In this document: piece by piece, positions 21,028 to 34,082 of the stretch | How the letters are laid out: each line of letters opens with the position of its first letter | How positions within the stretch are numbered: position 1 is the stretch's first letter | DNA from: Sepioteuthis lessoniana | Taxonomy: Eukaryota > Mollusca > Cephalopoda > Myopsida > Loliginidae | Direction of reading: 5' to 3' | NCBI GenBank assembly: GCA_963585895.1 | Contig: OY757939.1 | Coordinates: forward strand, 29,839,731 to 29,903,730 | Length of the DNA: 64,000 bases | The notes under the pieces: model-generated | What the model was told of the DNA's origin: nothing | What the model saw: only the letters and a program-made list of their open reading frames with translations | Database searches by the model: none | Translations under genes and position numbers: made by a program

Positions 21028-22892
21028 ATAAAAATTAAAAAAAGGGGGGGGGGGAATTTGTTTTAAGTTTTAACTTAGTTAAAGTCCAACATTAAGGTAC
21101 TTTCTTATGACTTTCACTAGTACTGACTTATACTTTTTTGCTGTATTGGGACTTTTCCAAGGGTTTTTCATTTTCTGGGGGGGGGGCTGTGGTAGCATTC
21201 TAGGCTTTTTCTTCTAAACTACTGTTAGGGCTTTCTTTACGAATTTTTAAATTATTCGATAGAAGATATTTAAAAACATTCTGCCTTGTTCGCTGACATG
21301 TGGATAGGCTTAATATCAAATTGGCTTTACAGTAGAGTAAGCGTGCCTTTACATTTAAAACGCATAGTTTAAGCATTATTTTACAGACAAAATACAGCAT
21401 AACATTTTGTAAAATTCAGCATTTTAAATTGGAATTAAAGACATACTGACCAATATTGACATATTTCTTCCACTTGGCTCCTGAGTTCAAATGCTTCTTC
21501 TTCGTTTGGACTTTTATTTACTACTGATATTTTAGGTAGCTTTGGGGGCGGTCTAGTGGGGTGAAGGGGACAATTCGTTTTTGTTGCTTTTTTTTTTTTT
21601 TTTTTTTTTTTTCTCCTTTTTCCCTTTCTGAGGGGGGGGGGCTGTGGTAGCATACATACATATATATATACATACATATATATATACATATATATATACA
21701 TACATAGTTATAGTCCAGTTAAAAATTTTCTATAAACACACTAATAAGAAATGAGGATTTGACTGATTATCCACCAGCTAATATTATTACTGGATAGTAT
21801 TGACATTTTTTTCCCTTTACTATGAATGAAGTGTGGGGATAAGGTGACCTGATTATTCTTGTTTAGTGTGTTGCCATTGGAGTTTTGCATAAATCTTATC
21901 TTGCCTTATTCATTTCACATTGTCATCGTTTGATATCCTCAAGATAAATCTAACTGTCCATAAAAGCTATTCACACACTTTTTATTAAATTCAACTGTCT
22001 TAAAAAGAAGTGTTAATCTTCTGAATTTTCCTAATAATATTGTCATTTCCCCCATATTTACTTCCATTTTTCAAATCATCAAATGACTCAAGACATGAAA
22101 CCATTTTGTCAATGGATTGAGAGTGGAGTACAAATAGAATGATCTTTAAATCCATTTTAATCTGTATTGTTTGATAAGCTGAAACAAATTTTTGCTCACT
22201 ACTTTTCTGACATTGTTTCTATATAAGTTGTTTGTAATCTGAATTGATTTGGAAGAAAAACTTAGCAAGAAAATCTTCTGTTTTGTGAAAATCTTCACTC
22301 TTCAGAATAATGTTCTTTCTTGTTTGCTCTAAAAGGCACTCTATAACCCCCCCACACACACACACACACATATACATATGTGTTTATCAGTAAATTACAT
22401 TCATTTTTTTTTTTTTAAGTTGTCTATATTTTTGATGAAACTAACTCCAATATCAGTAGATAACTCCTTTTTGTTGTTTGATTTTTTTTTATCAACTTGA
22501 GATAAATTGTCTTCACTTACAAGTTTTTGAAGCTGATATAAAATCCTTGTCTGTACAATTAATCATTTATGTTTTACTTAAAGTCTGAATCAGTTTCTTT
22601 TATATTGATTTTGAAATCAACATTTCTTCAAATTATGATCTCACTGACCTATTCAACGTAGAAATCAATTCCCCATACATGTTTTCCTTTTTCCTTAAAC
22701 TTCAAAAAGCCTAAAATAAAAATATTTTTGGCAAATAACCTTTTAAGTTGATTTGTCCTTCTAATTCTATTGATACAAATATTAAAGCCTCTATAATTTT
22801 TTGATTTCAATACTGATATGTATTTTTTAAAATCCTGACAAGCTGCAACATTCCTGACTCAATACTTTTTGCATTATTCATTTATTATGGGC
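21028..22892. other. Intronic sequence with duplicated G-tract motif
   Basis: No gene. G-runs followed by CTGTGGTAGCAT occur twice (about 21178-21199 and 21631-21652). TATA/CATA simple repeats lie at 21650-21705, and a T run lies near 21590-21611. Confidence 0.5.
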
Positions 22893-23123
22893 TGAGGGTA
22901 GGGGTCCCACTTACATAATGGCTGATATGTTGAACTAAGACATCGTAGTAAGCAAGTTTGAACTCCAGTCTTTCTATTTCATTTTCTTTCAGCCTATTGC
23001 CTTTGCAAAAGGTAAGAACCCCTTACCCTCCCAGCTATAGGTTAAATAGCACCACTACTGTTCTTCTAAAGGATAGCTTTGGCATTAAATAACCCACGAA
23101 GATTGATATACTTTTAAACAAAG
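22893..23123 (+). repeat. SINE-A copy 2
   Basis: It has the same plan as 3881-4111: tRNA-like head with ATCGTAGTAAGCAAGTTTGAACTCCAG (B-box part), a middle with CTCCCAGCTATAGGTTAAATAG, and a 3' end of the type GGCATTAAATAACCCACGAAG. The last half of the terminal stem has mutated, with ATATGCC replaced by ATATACT. Confidence 0.7.
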
Positions 23124-23415
23124 TAACCAAACTATCTGTCATGTCTAACAATGGATACAAAATGCATTTGTTGTTCTATCTTGGTATTATTGGTATTATA
23201 AGTGGTGTAAGGATTGTGTGGTTCATGCTTTTTTTTTTTTTTTTTTTTTTTTCCCCCCACAAAGTAAATGTGACCTCAAAATCTATTCGAACGTAGGCCC
23301 ATTTTTCCTTTCTTGTATATGCATTACATGATTGCACATTCTTAATCTAATGTAGAAATTGTTTTGCTAGTTATTCTAATATTCTATATTTTTCTGAAAA
23401 GTTTTATCCTAAACA

Positions 23416-23446
<31 letters not shown>

Positions 23447-24914
23447 CATCAGATTGATTGTAAATGTAATTTCCAAGTGGGACAGACTGCTGTCATTACA
23501 GTTATTATTCTATACTTAGTAAAAAAAATTTTAAACATTCAGTCTTTTAAAAGAATCATTGTCAAAAAAAATGTAAAAAAAAATCAATGTAAAAGAAAAA
23601 TAAATGATCATGGGCAAAGTTTAAAATGTCTCTTTTACCCATGATATACATCCTACAATCATTAATAAATTGTAATAATAAATAAGATAAACAATAAATT
23701 CTAAAATGAATTGAAGGGAATATTTTTTTACTGATGTTTGTTTCATAAAAAATGGACAACTATATCTGATTATTTGTAAATAAATCATAGAATGTAGATA
23801 CATTTGTAGTTTTGTGGCTGTAGAGCACAGGATTTGTGTATCATTGTGTATCAACCATTAAAATTTGTCATGTTCTGTTGATAATGTGAGATTAATTTTT
23901 TTTTCTCTTCCTACCAATCTGCTATTATCTAAAGTTTGTTTGTGTGTCTTCCTTTGACCCTTCTATCATTCATAATACTTCCTCAATGACCACCCACACT
24001 TTTCCTACTAGAAGAGTTGACACTGATTATTGCAAAAGAATGACATAGAAATGCTTTTACTCTTTTAGGCTGAAATCCTTTTTACTTTTTTTCTTCTTTC
24101 TCTCTTTCATTGCCGTTAGCAGTTTTTGGGAGGAGTTTTTGTCTCTTAATATTTTTCTTTTCTTTCAAATTTTTTCTTTTAAAAAAGACCAAAAATAAAT
24201 TGATCAATATGAATGCTTGTTCACTTTTTTCTGTGATGGACATTAATCATTATTTGCTGATGTACACATACTATAGAACACACAGCTTTAGTGGATAAAG
24301 ACATCGGTTATTGTGTATTTACTTTTTGGTGGTTCTGAGTTAAATCTCTGGATCAGGTTGTCATATATTCCAGTTCAGTATAAAGAATAAACAAGCAACT
24401 TCTCAATGATAGATAAACAAGTAAGAATTAATCAAGTGAAAAAAAAAAAGAAAAAAGATATCTTTTAAGCATGAACAATGCAATGAAACAATCTACCTCC
24501 CTTAATAAAGGGCTGGATTCACAATTCCCAAAAGCTCACGGACAACAGCAGACACCAGAAGAGTGGTACAGAGGGTACAATGGCTGATTTGTTATGACTA
24601 TAATAACAACCAAGATAATGAGACTCGTCCAAGTAGGTTAGTGTGTAAAAGTGCTTATTTACTGTTGCAACTTGGATTTTAAACAAGTTTCAAGATAAGT
24701 ACTCGGTGAACTGTAGTATTTACCAGATTTAAATTGGTTGTTGCTCAAAAATGTTTCTCTTTACAACTTATCTAGGGTTGCAATTTGAGTAACAACTGTA
24801 TGTAAACCTGTTAGAATATATTACTTTCTTTGTGCATCATTTGAAAAGATAATTATCTTTTAATAATGGTTAGTTTTGTGGGTAATTGAATAACACTTTG
24901 ACTATACATATACA
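23124..24914. other. Intronic sequence
   Basis: AT-rich with T runs at about 23230-23254 and 23419-23446. No exon or repeat family was identified. Confidence 0.45.
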
Positions 24915-25203
24915 TGCTTAGTGTAACAATCATTATCATAGGAGATGGAATTGGCAACCAAAGTTCAAATCCTGGACAAGGCTGTTTCAGTTTGTGCTAA
25001 TGCCCTTGGGAAAGGCATGAATCTATCTGTTCTACCCACAGCTATGGGTAAATAGAAGAGCAAACTGGGTGGTTTAGCGTTGGTTAGGAAACTCATCTTG
25101 GAGAAGGAAACCTTTGAATGCAAACCATTTGTACTCTGCTTAAAAATTGACCTTGTGTCATTTCCTGCTCATGGAAGAAGGGTTGGGTAAATACATACAT
25201 ACA
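24915..25203 (+). repeat. SINE-B copy 2
   Basis: A plus-strand member of family B. The head TGCTTAGTGTAACAATCATTA leads to the B-box-like AAGTTCAAATCCTGG (24960-24974). The body has GGGAAAGGCATGAATCTATC and AGCTATGGGTAAATAG, and the 3' end is TTGGGTAAATACATACATAC. It is the best-preserved B copy in the window. Confidence 0.75.
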
Positions 25204-27989
25204 ATGGATTGAATTAGTTTGCAAGCATGTATAGAATAAATCACATTGCTATACGCACAATGGATCATGAATTGATATCTTATACATTTCTTTGTCAACT
25301 TTTCTGATTACCTTGAAGGCTTTCCAAAATTTGTTGACTACTGGTTAATATCAATGTTTATCACTGAAATTTTTATGATATCCAGAAATAAAGATTAGAG
25401 AAATTTCAATAAGAATTTCTTCTAAATACCCAGAAAATTCTGCCTTTTGATTTACAAATCTGGTAATATGTATCAATAGTAATCTCTAATGAATAATTTA
25501 AGTGATCTTTAAATTTGATAATTTCTAATTAAACTTATGATTCTTTTGGAAATTTTTCTTCCATTTCCCATCTGAAAATTCCTAATGTCTAAATGATCAT
25601 CTGAGCTGATTGTGAAACCAACCATTTCAATCTCTTTTTTTCCCCATTTACTGCCATTTCTCAGCAATAAAAACTTTTTATTTCAATAGATTTATTACTC
25701 ATTTACCCTCAGGTTGTATCCATGTTGTTTCCCCTCTCCTCTTACTCCCTTCTACTTCATTTGAAATTGTTTTTCACCTTCCTAAATCCAATCATTGTTG
25801 GGGCCTGCTTGAAACTTCAATGTAACTATTGTGGATTTAGGATCAGCTGTTGAACAAAGAGTTGAGTAAGATTATTCTCCTCATGTTTAATATTAGAAGA
25901 AGGAGAGGAGGTCTTGGTACTCATGTGCTTGCTAGTGTGATGAGAAGACAAGGAGCAGGAGGGGGCATTCAGCCATTGTAACAGTATAACTGTGGTGATA
26001 ACAATGACAGCAAGCAGCAGTAGACATTTAGTGCAGGTCTTTGCAAGAAGTTTAGTCTAAAATCTTGATCCCTCCTCTCTCTCTCTGCCTTGGACCACTT
26101 TAGCATGGATTTCAATTTATAAAAATGCTTGGAGCTATGCAGTTAATTTTATTGTTGCTTTTTTGGGGTCCCTTGGACTCAGCTAACCAAATCACCTATC
26201 ACATCATGATTCTCACATGGTCCTGTTTGTCTATATCAAATACAAAAGTGTGATTAGATATATTCTAATCATAACGGCAAGTACTTTCTCCTTTTCATGC
26301 AGTCTATATTGATTTCTTTTTATAATAACAGATAATTTTCTTTTTACTACCTTCACTTGGTAGAATAGATTATGTACTTGGTTAGAATGATGACTTTGGT
26401 TTTGTAAAAAGCATGGGGGTGGGGCAATGAAATATTTGACTTTTTCCATTGTATCTGTGCATATATAGGTGATTACAAATCCTTTCAGTTTTTAAACGAT
26501 AAAGAATATTTTGTATTGTTTATTTTCTCTTGATGCTCAAGTTTGTACTTTTTCTGGAAAGGGCATTGTTTTTATTTTTGATGCATGATTTTGTCAATCA
26601 TTTACAATTGGCTATATTCTAAATTTTATAACTTGATAAAGTTAATCATTGTAATGATAAATTATATTTCCTTGAAAGTGTATCTTAAATTTGTTTTGAA
26701 TTGCTATCATACTTTGAATGAGTTGGTTTCTCTTAAGTATCTTGTGTAACACAAAATATTTCATTTGTTTGTTTTTGTGGAGGTGGGGATCGACAACTGA
26801 TGTATGAAACAAAACACTTCAACTTGAACAAATTATGTATAAATTTATAATACTGTAGAACCTGGAAAAGATAATTTGTCATTCTTTGTTAATTATACCT
26901 CTGTGTGTATGTGTTAAGGCCAATGTGTCAGTAATGTTAACATTCACTCTTATCAATGTGTTAATGATAGTAACCCATTTATGTTTTGTTGATAACCTCT
27001 GCAGCTTATGAGAATTCTAAGCTGACCCTAATAAGCTCTTCACTTCTGCTTACCTTTCTCCACTCCCTTCTCAAATTGCACCAGTCAAGCAGGATTGGAA
27101 AGGGAAGGATACTGCATTTTCATTTTTGCTAACTATGAATACCATGATTATTAAATTAGTCTTATGCTTAAACACCACTATATCCCCTCCAAAAGGTCAG
27201 CCAGTCCTTTTAAATTTTTGCTACTTTGTTCATTTTGATTGTCAACATATTTTTTGGGGAAATCTCTGTAAGTTAATAATTTTGAAATGACCATGTTTGT
27301 TTGTTTGTTTGTTGTTGGGTTGGGGTTTTTTTGTTTTGTTTCGGTTTTTTTTTAAGACAAATATATTAAAGATTGAATTTAGGTATTGATTTATATCCAT
27401 ATTAGGCTTCAATACAAGACTGACTTTGGATGAAGGGGCTTTTTAATTTAGAAAGATTCTCTCCTCTTCAATAAAATATTTGACTTTATGGCTGCCATTC
27501 AGTTGCTAAAATCATATAAAGTTTGATTGTTAATTAAAAAAATCAGTCACTGTAACAAGTCTTTATTTCATTATAATTATAAATTATCATAGCATGAATT
27601 AATAACTGTAACTCTTTAAAAAAAATAAAATGCTTAATATTATAAATAAGGTAATGGAAACTTTTCTATTTATATACTTTTACTGTTTGTTTTGTGTTTG
27701 TGTCTGTGTGAGAGAGAGATTTTTTTTATTTGAAATTCTCAAACCTGACAAATCTTTTTTTTTTTTTTTTTTTTTTTTTTGTTCTTTCCATAATCCTGAA
27801 ATATTGTTTAGAACAGATTTCCAAACTATGTGTTAAGACAATTTAGCATATTGCTAATAGTTTTTAGAATAAATAAGTTTTTCATTAGATTATTTCTTTT
27901 TTTGTCATATTCTGAATTTTATTTGTCTTGGCTAAAAAAAAAAAAAAAAAAATTTGAATGTGTTACAAAAAATTCTTGGTCAGCCAACA
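25204..27989. other. Intronic sequence
   Basis: AT-rich, with a T run of about 31 near 27755 and an A run near 27935. No coding signal or repeat family was identified. Confidence 0.45.
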
Positions 27990-28290
27990 CTGGCATGTCC
28001 ATGTGTAGCAGTCTATAAAGGAGCATCACTTATGAGTTTGTCCTTACTTCTCCAGCAGTGCTTTGCATGTTTTCTTAATCTTACTTGGATGGTTTGTCAG
28101 GAGATGGGAGGTAAGTGGCCATACAGCAGCTGGGTTTTTTTTGGGGGGGTCTGCTTCCAGAAATTGTTTAAAAGAGCACATAGGATTCTTGTATAATTCC
28201 CATTTAGCCTTTTCTCCACGTGTTTCATTAGAGACTGTGGTGCGTCCATACCGTTGTCCTAACAAGGCCACAGCTTGGAAGAAATCCTAT
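27990..28290 (-). pseudogene. RTE-like LINE 3' fragment
   Basis: The minus strand aligns with the C-terminal coding part of the intact element at about 17940-18230. Shared blocks include CTTATGAGTTTGTCCTTAC, CTTCTCCAGCA and GGAGGTAAGTGGCCATACAG. It is short, frameshifted, and lacks the tail. Confidence 0.7.
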
Positions 28291-28330
28291 TTAAGTAGTC
28301 TACTAGATTCATTCAATATTCTTTTATTAC

Positions 28331-28500
28331 TTGCATGGTTGTATTTACCAAATCTCTCTGCCATAGGTAGCAGAGCTCAGCTAGTTTGAATTCAGTTTTC
28401 CTTCTCCTAGATAGGTTGCCTTACCAGGACTAGAGAACCCAGTTTGTCCTATTATTGATAGCTTAAAAGAAGAGATGGCTGCATGGAGCCATCTCTTTGG
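28331..28500 (-). repeat. SINE-B copy 3, 5'-truncated
   Basis: The minus-strand 3' half of family B only: CAAATCTCTCTGCCATAGG, then the CTAGATAGGTTGCCTTACC block. The truncated end carries a small hairpin AGAGATGGCT-GCATGG-AGCCATCTCT at 28471-28496. It lies next to a second, fuller copy in the same orientation. Confidence 0.6.
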
Positions 28501-28511
28501 GGATCATTATT

Positions 28512-28812
28512 ACTTGCATCTATGTATTTACCCAACCCTTCTTCTATGAGTAGGATGTGACACAGTCATTTTTCTAAGTGGAGTAAAGCTGATTTTGAAT
28601 TCAGAGATTTCCTTCTTTTAGACTGGTTGCCCATCCTAAGCTAAAGAACCCAGTTTTCCCTTCTATTTACTCATAGCTGGAAAGAGAACAGATGGATTCA
28701 TGTTTTTTCCCAAGGGCATTATTAGCACAGTGAAACACAAACAGCCTTGACCAGGGTTTGAACTCTGGTTGCCAATTTCATTTCTCATGACAATTACCAT
28801 TACACTAAGTGC
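28512..28812 (-). repeat. SINE-B copy 4
   Basis: A minus-strand copy that includes the head: CTAAGTG at 28804-28810 (reverse CACTTAG), and the B-box-like stretch GAGTTCAAACCCTGG read in reverse at 28751-28765. The 3' end is ATGTATTTACCCAACCC at 28525-28541. Confidence 0.7.
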
Positions 28813-29697
28813 AACTACATACATATATCTTAAGAAATGATAAAATAATCTACAAGCAAATGTATGTTGTGGAAGAATTTGGATCATTATTTCCCAACAA
28901 AGGTTGATAGCAATAAGTTCAGTATTACAGCTTTTACTTGAAATACTTAAATTTATTGAACACTTGAGTTTCAGCATGTTTTCATGTTTAATAACAGACA
29001 TGGTTTATTAACAGGGCAGTGGGTCAAAGATCCTTCATGTTAGGAAATTTTGTGTCCTTTATATATATATAATCTCACTTTGTTCACTGCACACTGGTGC
29101 AACCTTTAATTGATTAGTTTTGATTATTCACATTCAAAAGTTTTCAGGATACAAAATATTTCATATAGACACTTTATTATCCAATATAATCTAAAAAAGC
29201 AAAAGGTACTAAGTTTGAATATTATGGGATTTTGAAAACTTTACACATTGCTTATCATATACTAAAATAAAGATTTAATTATATATTTAAATGAAAGTAT
29301 TAGTTATTTGTATTCTTTTCAAACTTAAAGAGTGTTGATTTCATTTTTGATTTTCATACGTAAATTCAAAGAAAATCTACTTTTTAGTAACTAATATAAG
29401 TAGTCTCTGGTAAAGTATTTTGAAGGTAGGGAAAAAAGAACAAAAAAAACTATCACCTCCTCCTCCTTCCAGATTTGATTGTTCTTGAGACAATAAATTA
29501 AACATTTTTTGTGTTTACTATTGTTTTTTACATTTTATAAAGCTAAATATTTTCTTTGATATTCTGCTAATAACATTAATTCAGTAACAAGAAAGGAGTT
29601 ATCTTTTGATTTTTTATTTATGAAAAAAATAATCTATGAACAAGAATTTCATTATTGGTAATAATTATTCAATTCGTTATTTTTTATTTATTTGTAG
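28813..29697. other. Intron upstream of first recognised exon
   Basis: AT-rich sequence. It ends in the acceptor TTATTTATTTGTAG at 29684-29697. No other feature was seen. Confidence 0.5.
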
Positions 29698-29817
29698 ATT
29701 TCTGTCTCTTCCTCCAAAGATCTGATGTCAAGAGAAAAAGACATGAAAGAAAAGAGCGATAAAAGTGAACGTCGCCAGAAAGATAAATCGGATACTGGCC
29801 AACCTGGGGACACACAG
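29698..29817 (+). CDS. AGAP-like gene, exon 1 of those in the window
   Basis: A 120-bp exon between acceptor TTATTTATTTGTAG and donor CAG|GTAACA. In phase 0 it reads 40 residues without a stop, beginning ISVSSSKDLMSREKDMKEK and ending SDTGQPGDTQ. The composition is highly charged, Lys/Asp/Glu/Ser-rich and low in hydrophobics, so it should be a disordered linker. GC content is higher than the flanks. It has no domain of its own; assignment to the same gene as the later exons rests on shared strand, shared phase 0 and position. The donor is weaker than those of the other exons (A then C after GTA), which may indicate regulated inclusion. Confidence 0.6.
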
Positions 29818-32800
29818 GTAACAACTGATATTATTCACAAACCATCTTCATAATTCCTGCCATCATCATGATATTTACTACTTATATTCCAAGCATAAAA
29901 TGTAGTTATTCATATCAACTCTCTTGTCATTCAAATCTTTACTTCTCTTACCATTGGATACAATTTTTTTTAATCTTTTTTATTTATAACTTTTCATTAT
30001 ATCACATTTCTTATTGTTAAAATGTTCATTGAAATTATCACATGAGAACATGACCAGTGTATAATTTTATATCTTCTTTAATATAAAGTGAATCATTGTT
30101 TTAAGTTAGAAGAAATAACCCTTAAGAATGTTATTCATAAGCTAATTGTTGCTTTTTTTTTTCTTTTTTTAATGGAAAAATCTTTGCTTTATCAATGTCT
30201 GGCTGTGCTAAATAATGAATATATAAAGTATAATTGAAAAGTATTTTATTATGGTTTCTGATTTGAAATTAAGATCATTATTAAAAAATACCACCAAATT
30301 ATTTAGTTAATCTTACCAGTTTCAACATAAATCAAAAAACATAATTTCTGTTCTCAAGTAAAGTACACTTAAAATTGAATTATTTCATTCATTAAAATTA
30401 GAATAACATTTTTGTTCATTTTTAATTTGATATCCCTAGAACATGAAGAAAATTAGATATTCACAATTTGAATAAGTTTCAATAGATATTTCTTTACCAA
30501 AAACCTCAATAGTCAATACCTGGTAATTCAAAATCAAAATAGATACATTGAATTTTCAATAACTATTGATACTATTTATAGCATAAAAATATTTTCATAT
30601 ATATATATATCTTAACACAGTAATTAAGCATATCAAAGAAGTTTTCTTATTATTCATGTTGTTTTCTTTTTAAATGTTTAGTAAGATGAATTATATTATA
30701 AGTCAAAATGAAAAAAAAACTCTTCAAATCTATTATATATTGGTTTTTGCTAGTCACTTATGGATTCCTAGCTACATTTTTTTTTTTTTTTTTAATATCT
30801 TCTTTTCTCTTTCTCAACTTAAACTTTTCCTTATGCTGATCACAGGTGGTGGCAGAAAAACAAAACTTGTCCTTGTGACAACAAAAGATTTTTGTGCATG
30901 CCTTGTGTCAGTTTAACATGCTTTTTCATTAATGCTTTGATTTCTATGATTCCACCACGAATTTTAGTCAATTTCTCTATGGTACTTGGCTTTGAATTCA
31001 CCATTTCAATGTTGTGTATGTCTGTATGTATGTGCTAACCTTTTCAGTCATCTGCGCTCTGCTGGTTGTTGATGTTTTAGTTTGTGTCATCGTCGTCTTC
31101 TTCTGATTCTCTTTGGTTGTTCAACTCTTGCATGTGTTTTCGGCTGCCCTAACCCAGCTTAGGAAAAAGAAAAAAGGTTTTAAACTTAAAAATATACGTA
31201 TATATTTGATTTTGGTTTTAAAAATTTGTACAGAAAAAATTCAATACCAACTTTCTTGCTGTGAAATATCCATATGAAGATGTTTTTTTTCTCTCTCTCT
31301 CAGCAATTGTCTTTTGCCATTCCATGCTATTCAGAATTTCAGTTAAAAAATGAAAAAAAATAAAAGAATGTTATTGGGTTTCACACCCAATAACATTCTT
31401 TTATTTTTTTTCATTTTTTATTTATTTATTTTTTACCCTAAACAATTTCTTGAATATATTATTATTATTATTCAAGTAAGATCTCTGCAAAATTATTCCT
31501 TTTTCAAATAGATTTTTATAATGATGAGGGGGGCTTCAAGTTATAAATACTCACATCCAAATAGATACCATGTAATAAGTTTCTTTTACCAAGATAAGAA
31601 AAACTAAGTACAGAATATCTTTTATTTCTGAAGAGGTCATATGGTTAAAATAACCAAGATGAAGACATTATTCTAAGTCCTCAATGTATAATAGCAGTAA
31701 ATATCTCTAGAGCAACATGAACACATTCAATACTGGAAAGTTATATCTTTTCTATAAATAATGATTATTCATAGTTTTTCATATAGACTAAATGTCAACT
31801 TAAGATTTCAAGAGGAGATAACTCATTTTAGGCTAATTATCTTTTGTCCAGAAATGAATGGTTGATAGTTTGTTTTTTTTTTGTTTTTGTTTTTTTTGTT
31901 TTTTTCCCCAATTAATGAAATTATAAGATATTTTGTTACAAAAATAGCAATAAGAAGTTTCTTTTATTGATCAATCAAAAAGAAAATATTAATCCTGTTG
32001 CTTTTGTCTATTGCCAATTGGTTTTGTGCCATGCAATCCTTTCTGCAGAGTATTTTGCTTGTTTATTTGCTGCAACTTAAAGCATTGGTGTTGGAATGTT
32101 GACAATCAACACTGACTGAATGTCCTCTCAGTTAAGGTGTTAGGTTTTACCAATCAAGGACTTCCATTAAAAATGTAGTTTCCAATTATCTCATACCCAT
32201 GAAGACACACTATGAAGAAAGTGGCTTGTTATGTGTCTTACCAACAGACATCATCCAGTTACTTATGGTAGGAAATGTGATACACACTCTCTTTCTCTCC
32301 CCTTCTTATAAAATCTTTTGTTTAACAATAGAATAATATCATAAAAAAAGTTTACTCAGCAATGTTCGTTATTTTCATTTTTTTTTTCTTAATTTATAAA
32401 TCATTACTAATTCTCATTGATAAAATCAAATGATTTCAGGTTTTTTATCTTTGCATTGATATCTTTAAAAAGTTCATGAGTTTGAGATTCTTCGTATACT
32501 TCTCTATCTAAATGGGATTAAATTTTTTTTTTTTTTTTTTTTTTTTACTGTAGAAAATAAATTTGATGTATAAAGAATAAGACATTATTGCTTCTTCTGC
32601 TAATTAGTTATTTTGAATGTTATTGCCATGAAACATTTTTGATCCTTGGCTTTATAGTTTTGGTGTGTGTAACACGAAGCTAACTGCACAACACTAACCC
32701 CACCCCCACTACATGCAAACTTGTACTGCATAGCCAACTGCTTTCACATTCTAACATAACTGCTGCCTCAGATTTTAAGCATAGTGAAATTATTTTTTCT

Positions 32801-33980
32801 GTTCTGCTTGGGGGTTGGTCCTGTTATATCTTTATCCTTTCTCCTCTGCAAGAATTGGACATGGAATCAAAAGTATCTTTTTGAAGGATTCCTATCTCTC
32901 TCTCTCTCTCTCATATATCAAATTTATCATTTTTGAAGTTTATGCAGTTAGTCCCTATCATCTCTAATTTCAACCATCATTTCATATTTACTGGCCTTTC
33001 AGTTTTCAGAAAAAAAAATCTCTGCAATATACTCTTGTGTTGGTTGTATCATTTTATAGTTGTGGTCCAAGTTTATAGTTTTTGCATTTTATTCTGTAAA
33101 AGTTCTTTCTTCTGACAGTCTGGATCTCTGGATAACATTGTAGACAAATTTTCATGGCCTAAATATTTAAATGGACCTTACAGATAAAGCTACATGGTTA
33201 TCTTGCTATTGAACTCTCTCCCATACTCAAGAAAAAATATTTTTCAAGACCAAGCTTCCTAAATTTGGCGAGTTTGTTTGTTATTCTAGCAGTTATATTT
33301 GGATGCAGTTGATGTTGTTCTAAATAAAGTCTGTATGAAAAGTTCTTCGGAAAATCCTTTTGGCCATTTCTCACTGTCTGATGCTGTTACTATATATAAA
33401 AATGATGTACTAGGGTGAATGTTGTTGGAGGAAATATTTTCTTTCATTTCAATCCCAAATGAAAATGCTTGCGCCAATGAAATTGTTGAATTAGTTGCTG
33501 CTTTAGATCCATTTTTTTAACATTTGAATTATAGTGTTTATTTGGCTGTTTTTTGTTGTTTTTTCCCTCTTTGACAGCTTTTTTGATTTGGAAACTTGTG
33601 CTTCTTCGGAGCCAAATTTTGAGAGCAACATGCATTAAACAAAAATAGTTTCAATAAACTTACTAACCACAAAATCTGCCAGCTTTTAATTTCTTCTACC
33701 TTTGTTCTTTCTCTATCTCTGTCTCTCTGATACTTGTAGATTTACTTTAATTGTAATATTGGAAGGGTGTAAATTTTTTCTCTTTTCTTTTCACTTTTTA
33801 TTCATTCAAGAAAAATGAAATAGTTATTAAGTTGCTGGTACCATGTGTGTCCTATTGATTTGTGTTGCATGATTTACTCTGTTGATTTGAATGTGTGTTC
33901 TGAGGAGATCTGTGCTGGTTGCTATGTTGAAACATCTGATTTTAATGACAATGCATGCTGCATGCTACTTTTATTTTTAG
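29818..33980 (+). other. Intron between exons at 29817 and 33981
   Basis: A 4.2-kb AT-rich intron. It contains a perfect hairpin (31344-31420), T runs near 30778-30793 and 32521-32546, and TC repeats at 32895-32911. It ends in CTTTTATTTTTAG. No further exon was supported. Confidence 0.6.
31344..31420. repeat. Perfect 36-bp inverted repeat (hairpin)
   Basis: The arms 31344-31379 and 31385-31420 are exact reverse complements around a five-base loop TTCAC. The arm contains AAAAGAATGTTATTGGGT. No open frame is present. Confidence 0.9.
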
Positions 33981-34082
33981 GAGTCTGATAGGTTGGATTT
34001 CAGGGCGGGGTCTGGCTTAACACCAACTGCTGGCCGCAAGAACAAGCGAGCTTCATCTGTGCACAAGTCAAACTCATTCAGC
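33981..34082 (+). CDS. AGAP1: AGAP-like gene, alternative-type exon (34 codons)
   Basis: A 102-bp exon with acceptor CTTTTATTTTTAG and donor GTAAGT, phase 0 at both ends. It reads ESDRLDFRAGSGLTPTAG, then RKNKRASSVHKSNSFS. The TPT-x-x-RKN-x-R-x-S core matches the exon at 62631 ([12 protein letters not shown]) at 8 of 12 positions, and both end in Ser-Asn-x-Phe-x, so the two look like duplicates of one ancestral exon. Family knowledge: the equivalent segment in AGAP ArfGAPs is a disordered, phosphorylatable linker before the PH domain. KRASS resembles a basophilic kinase site. GC content (about 50%) and codon structure stand out against the flanking introns. Confidence 0.7.

Noticed and set aside
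30846-30916. Open stretch after TGATCACAG reading GGGRKTKLVLVTTKDF
   Set aside because: No donor in frame before the stop and no match to the gene family.
33121-33186. Open stretch after TTCTGACAG reading SGSLDNIVDKFSW
   Set aside because: No donor, ends in a stop, and no domain or conservation argument.
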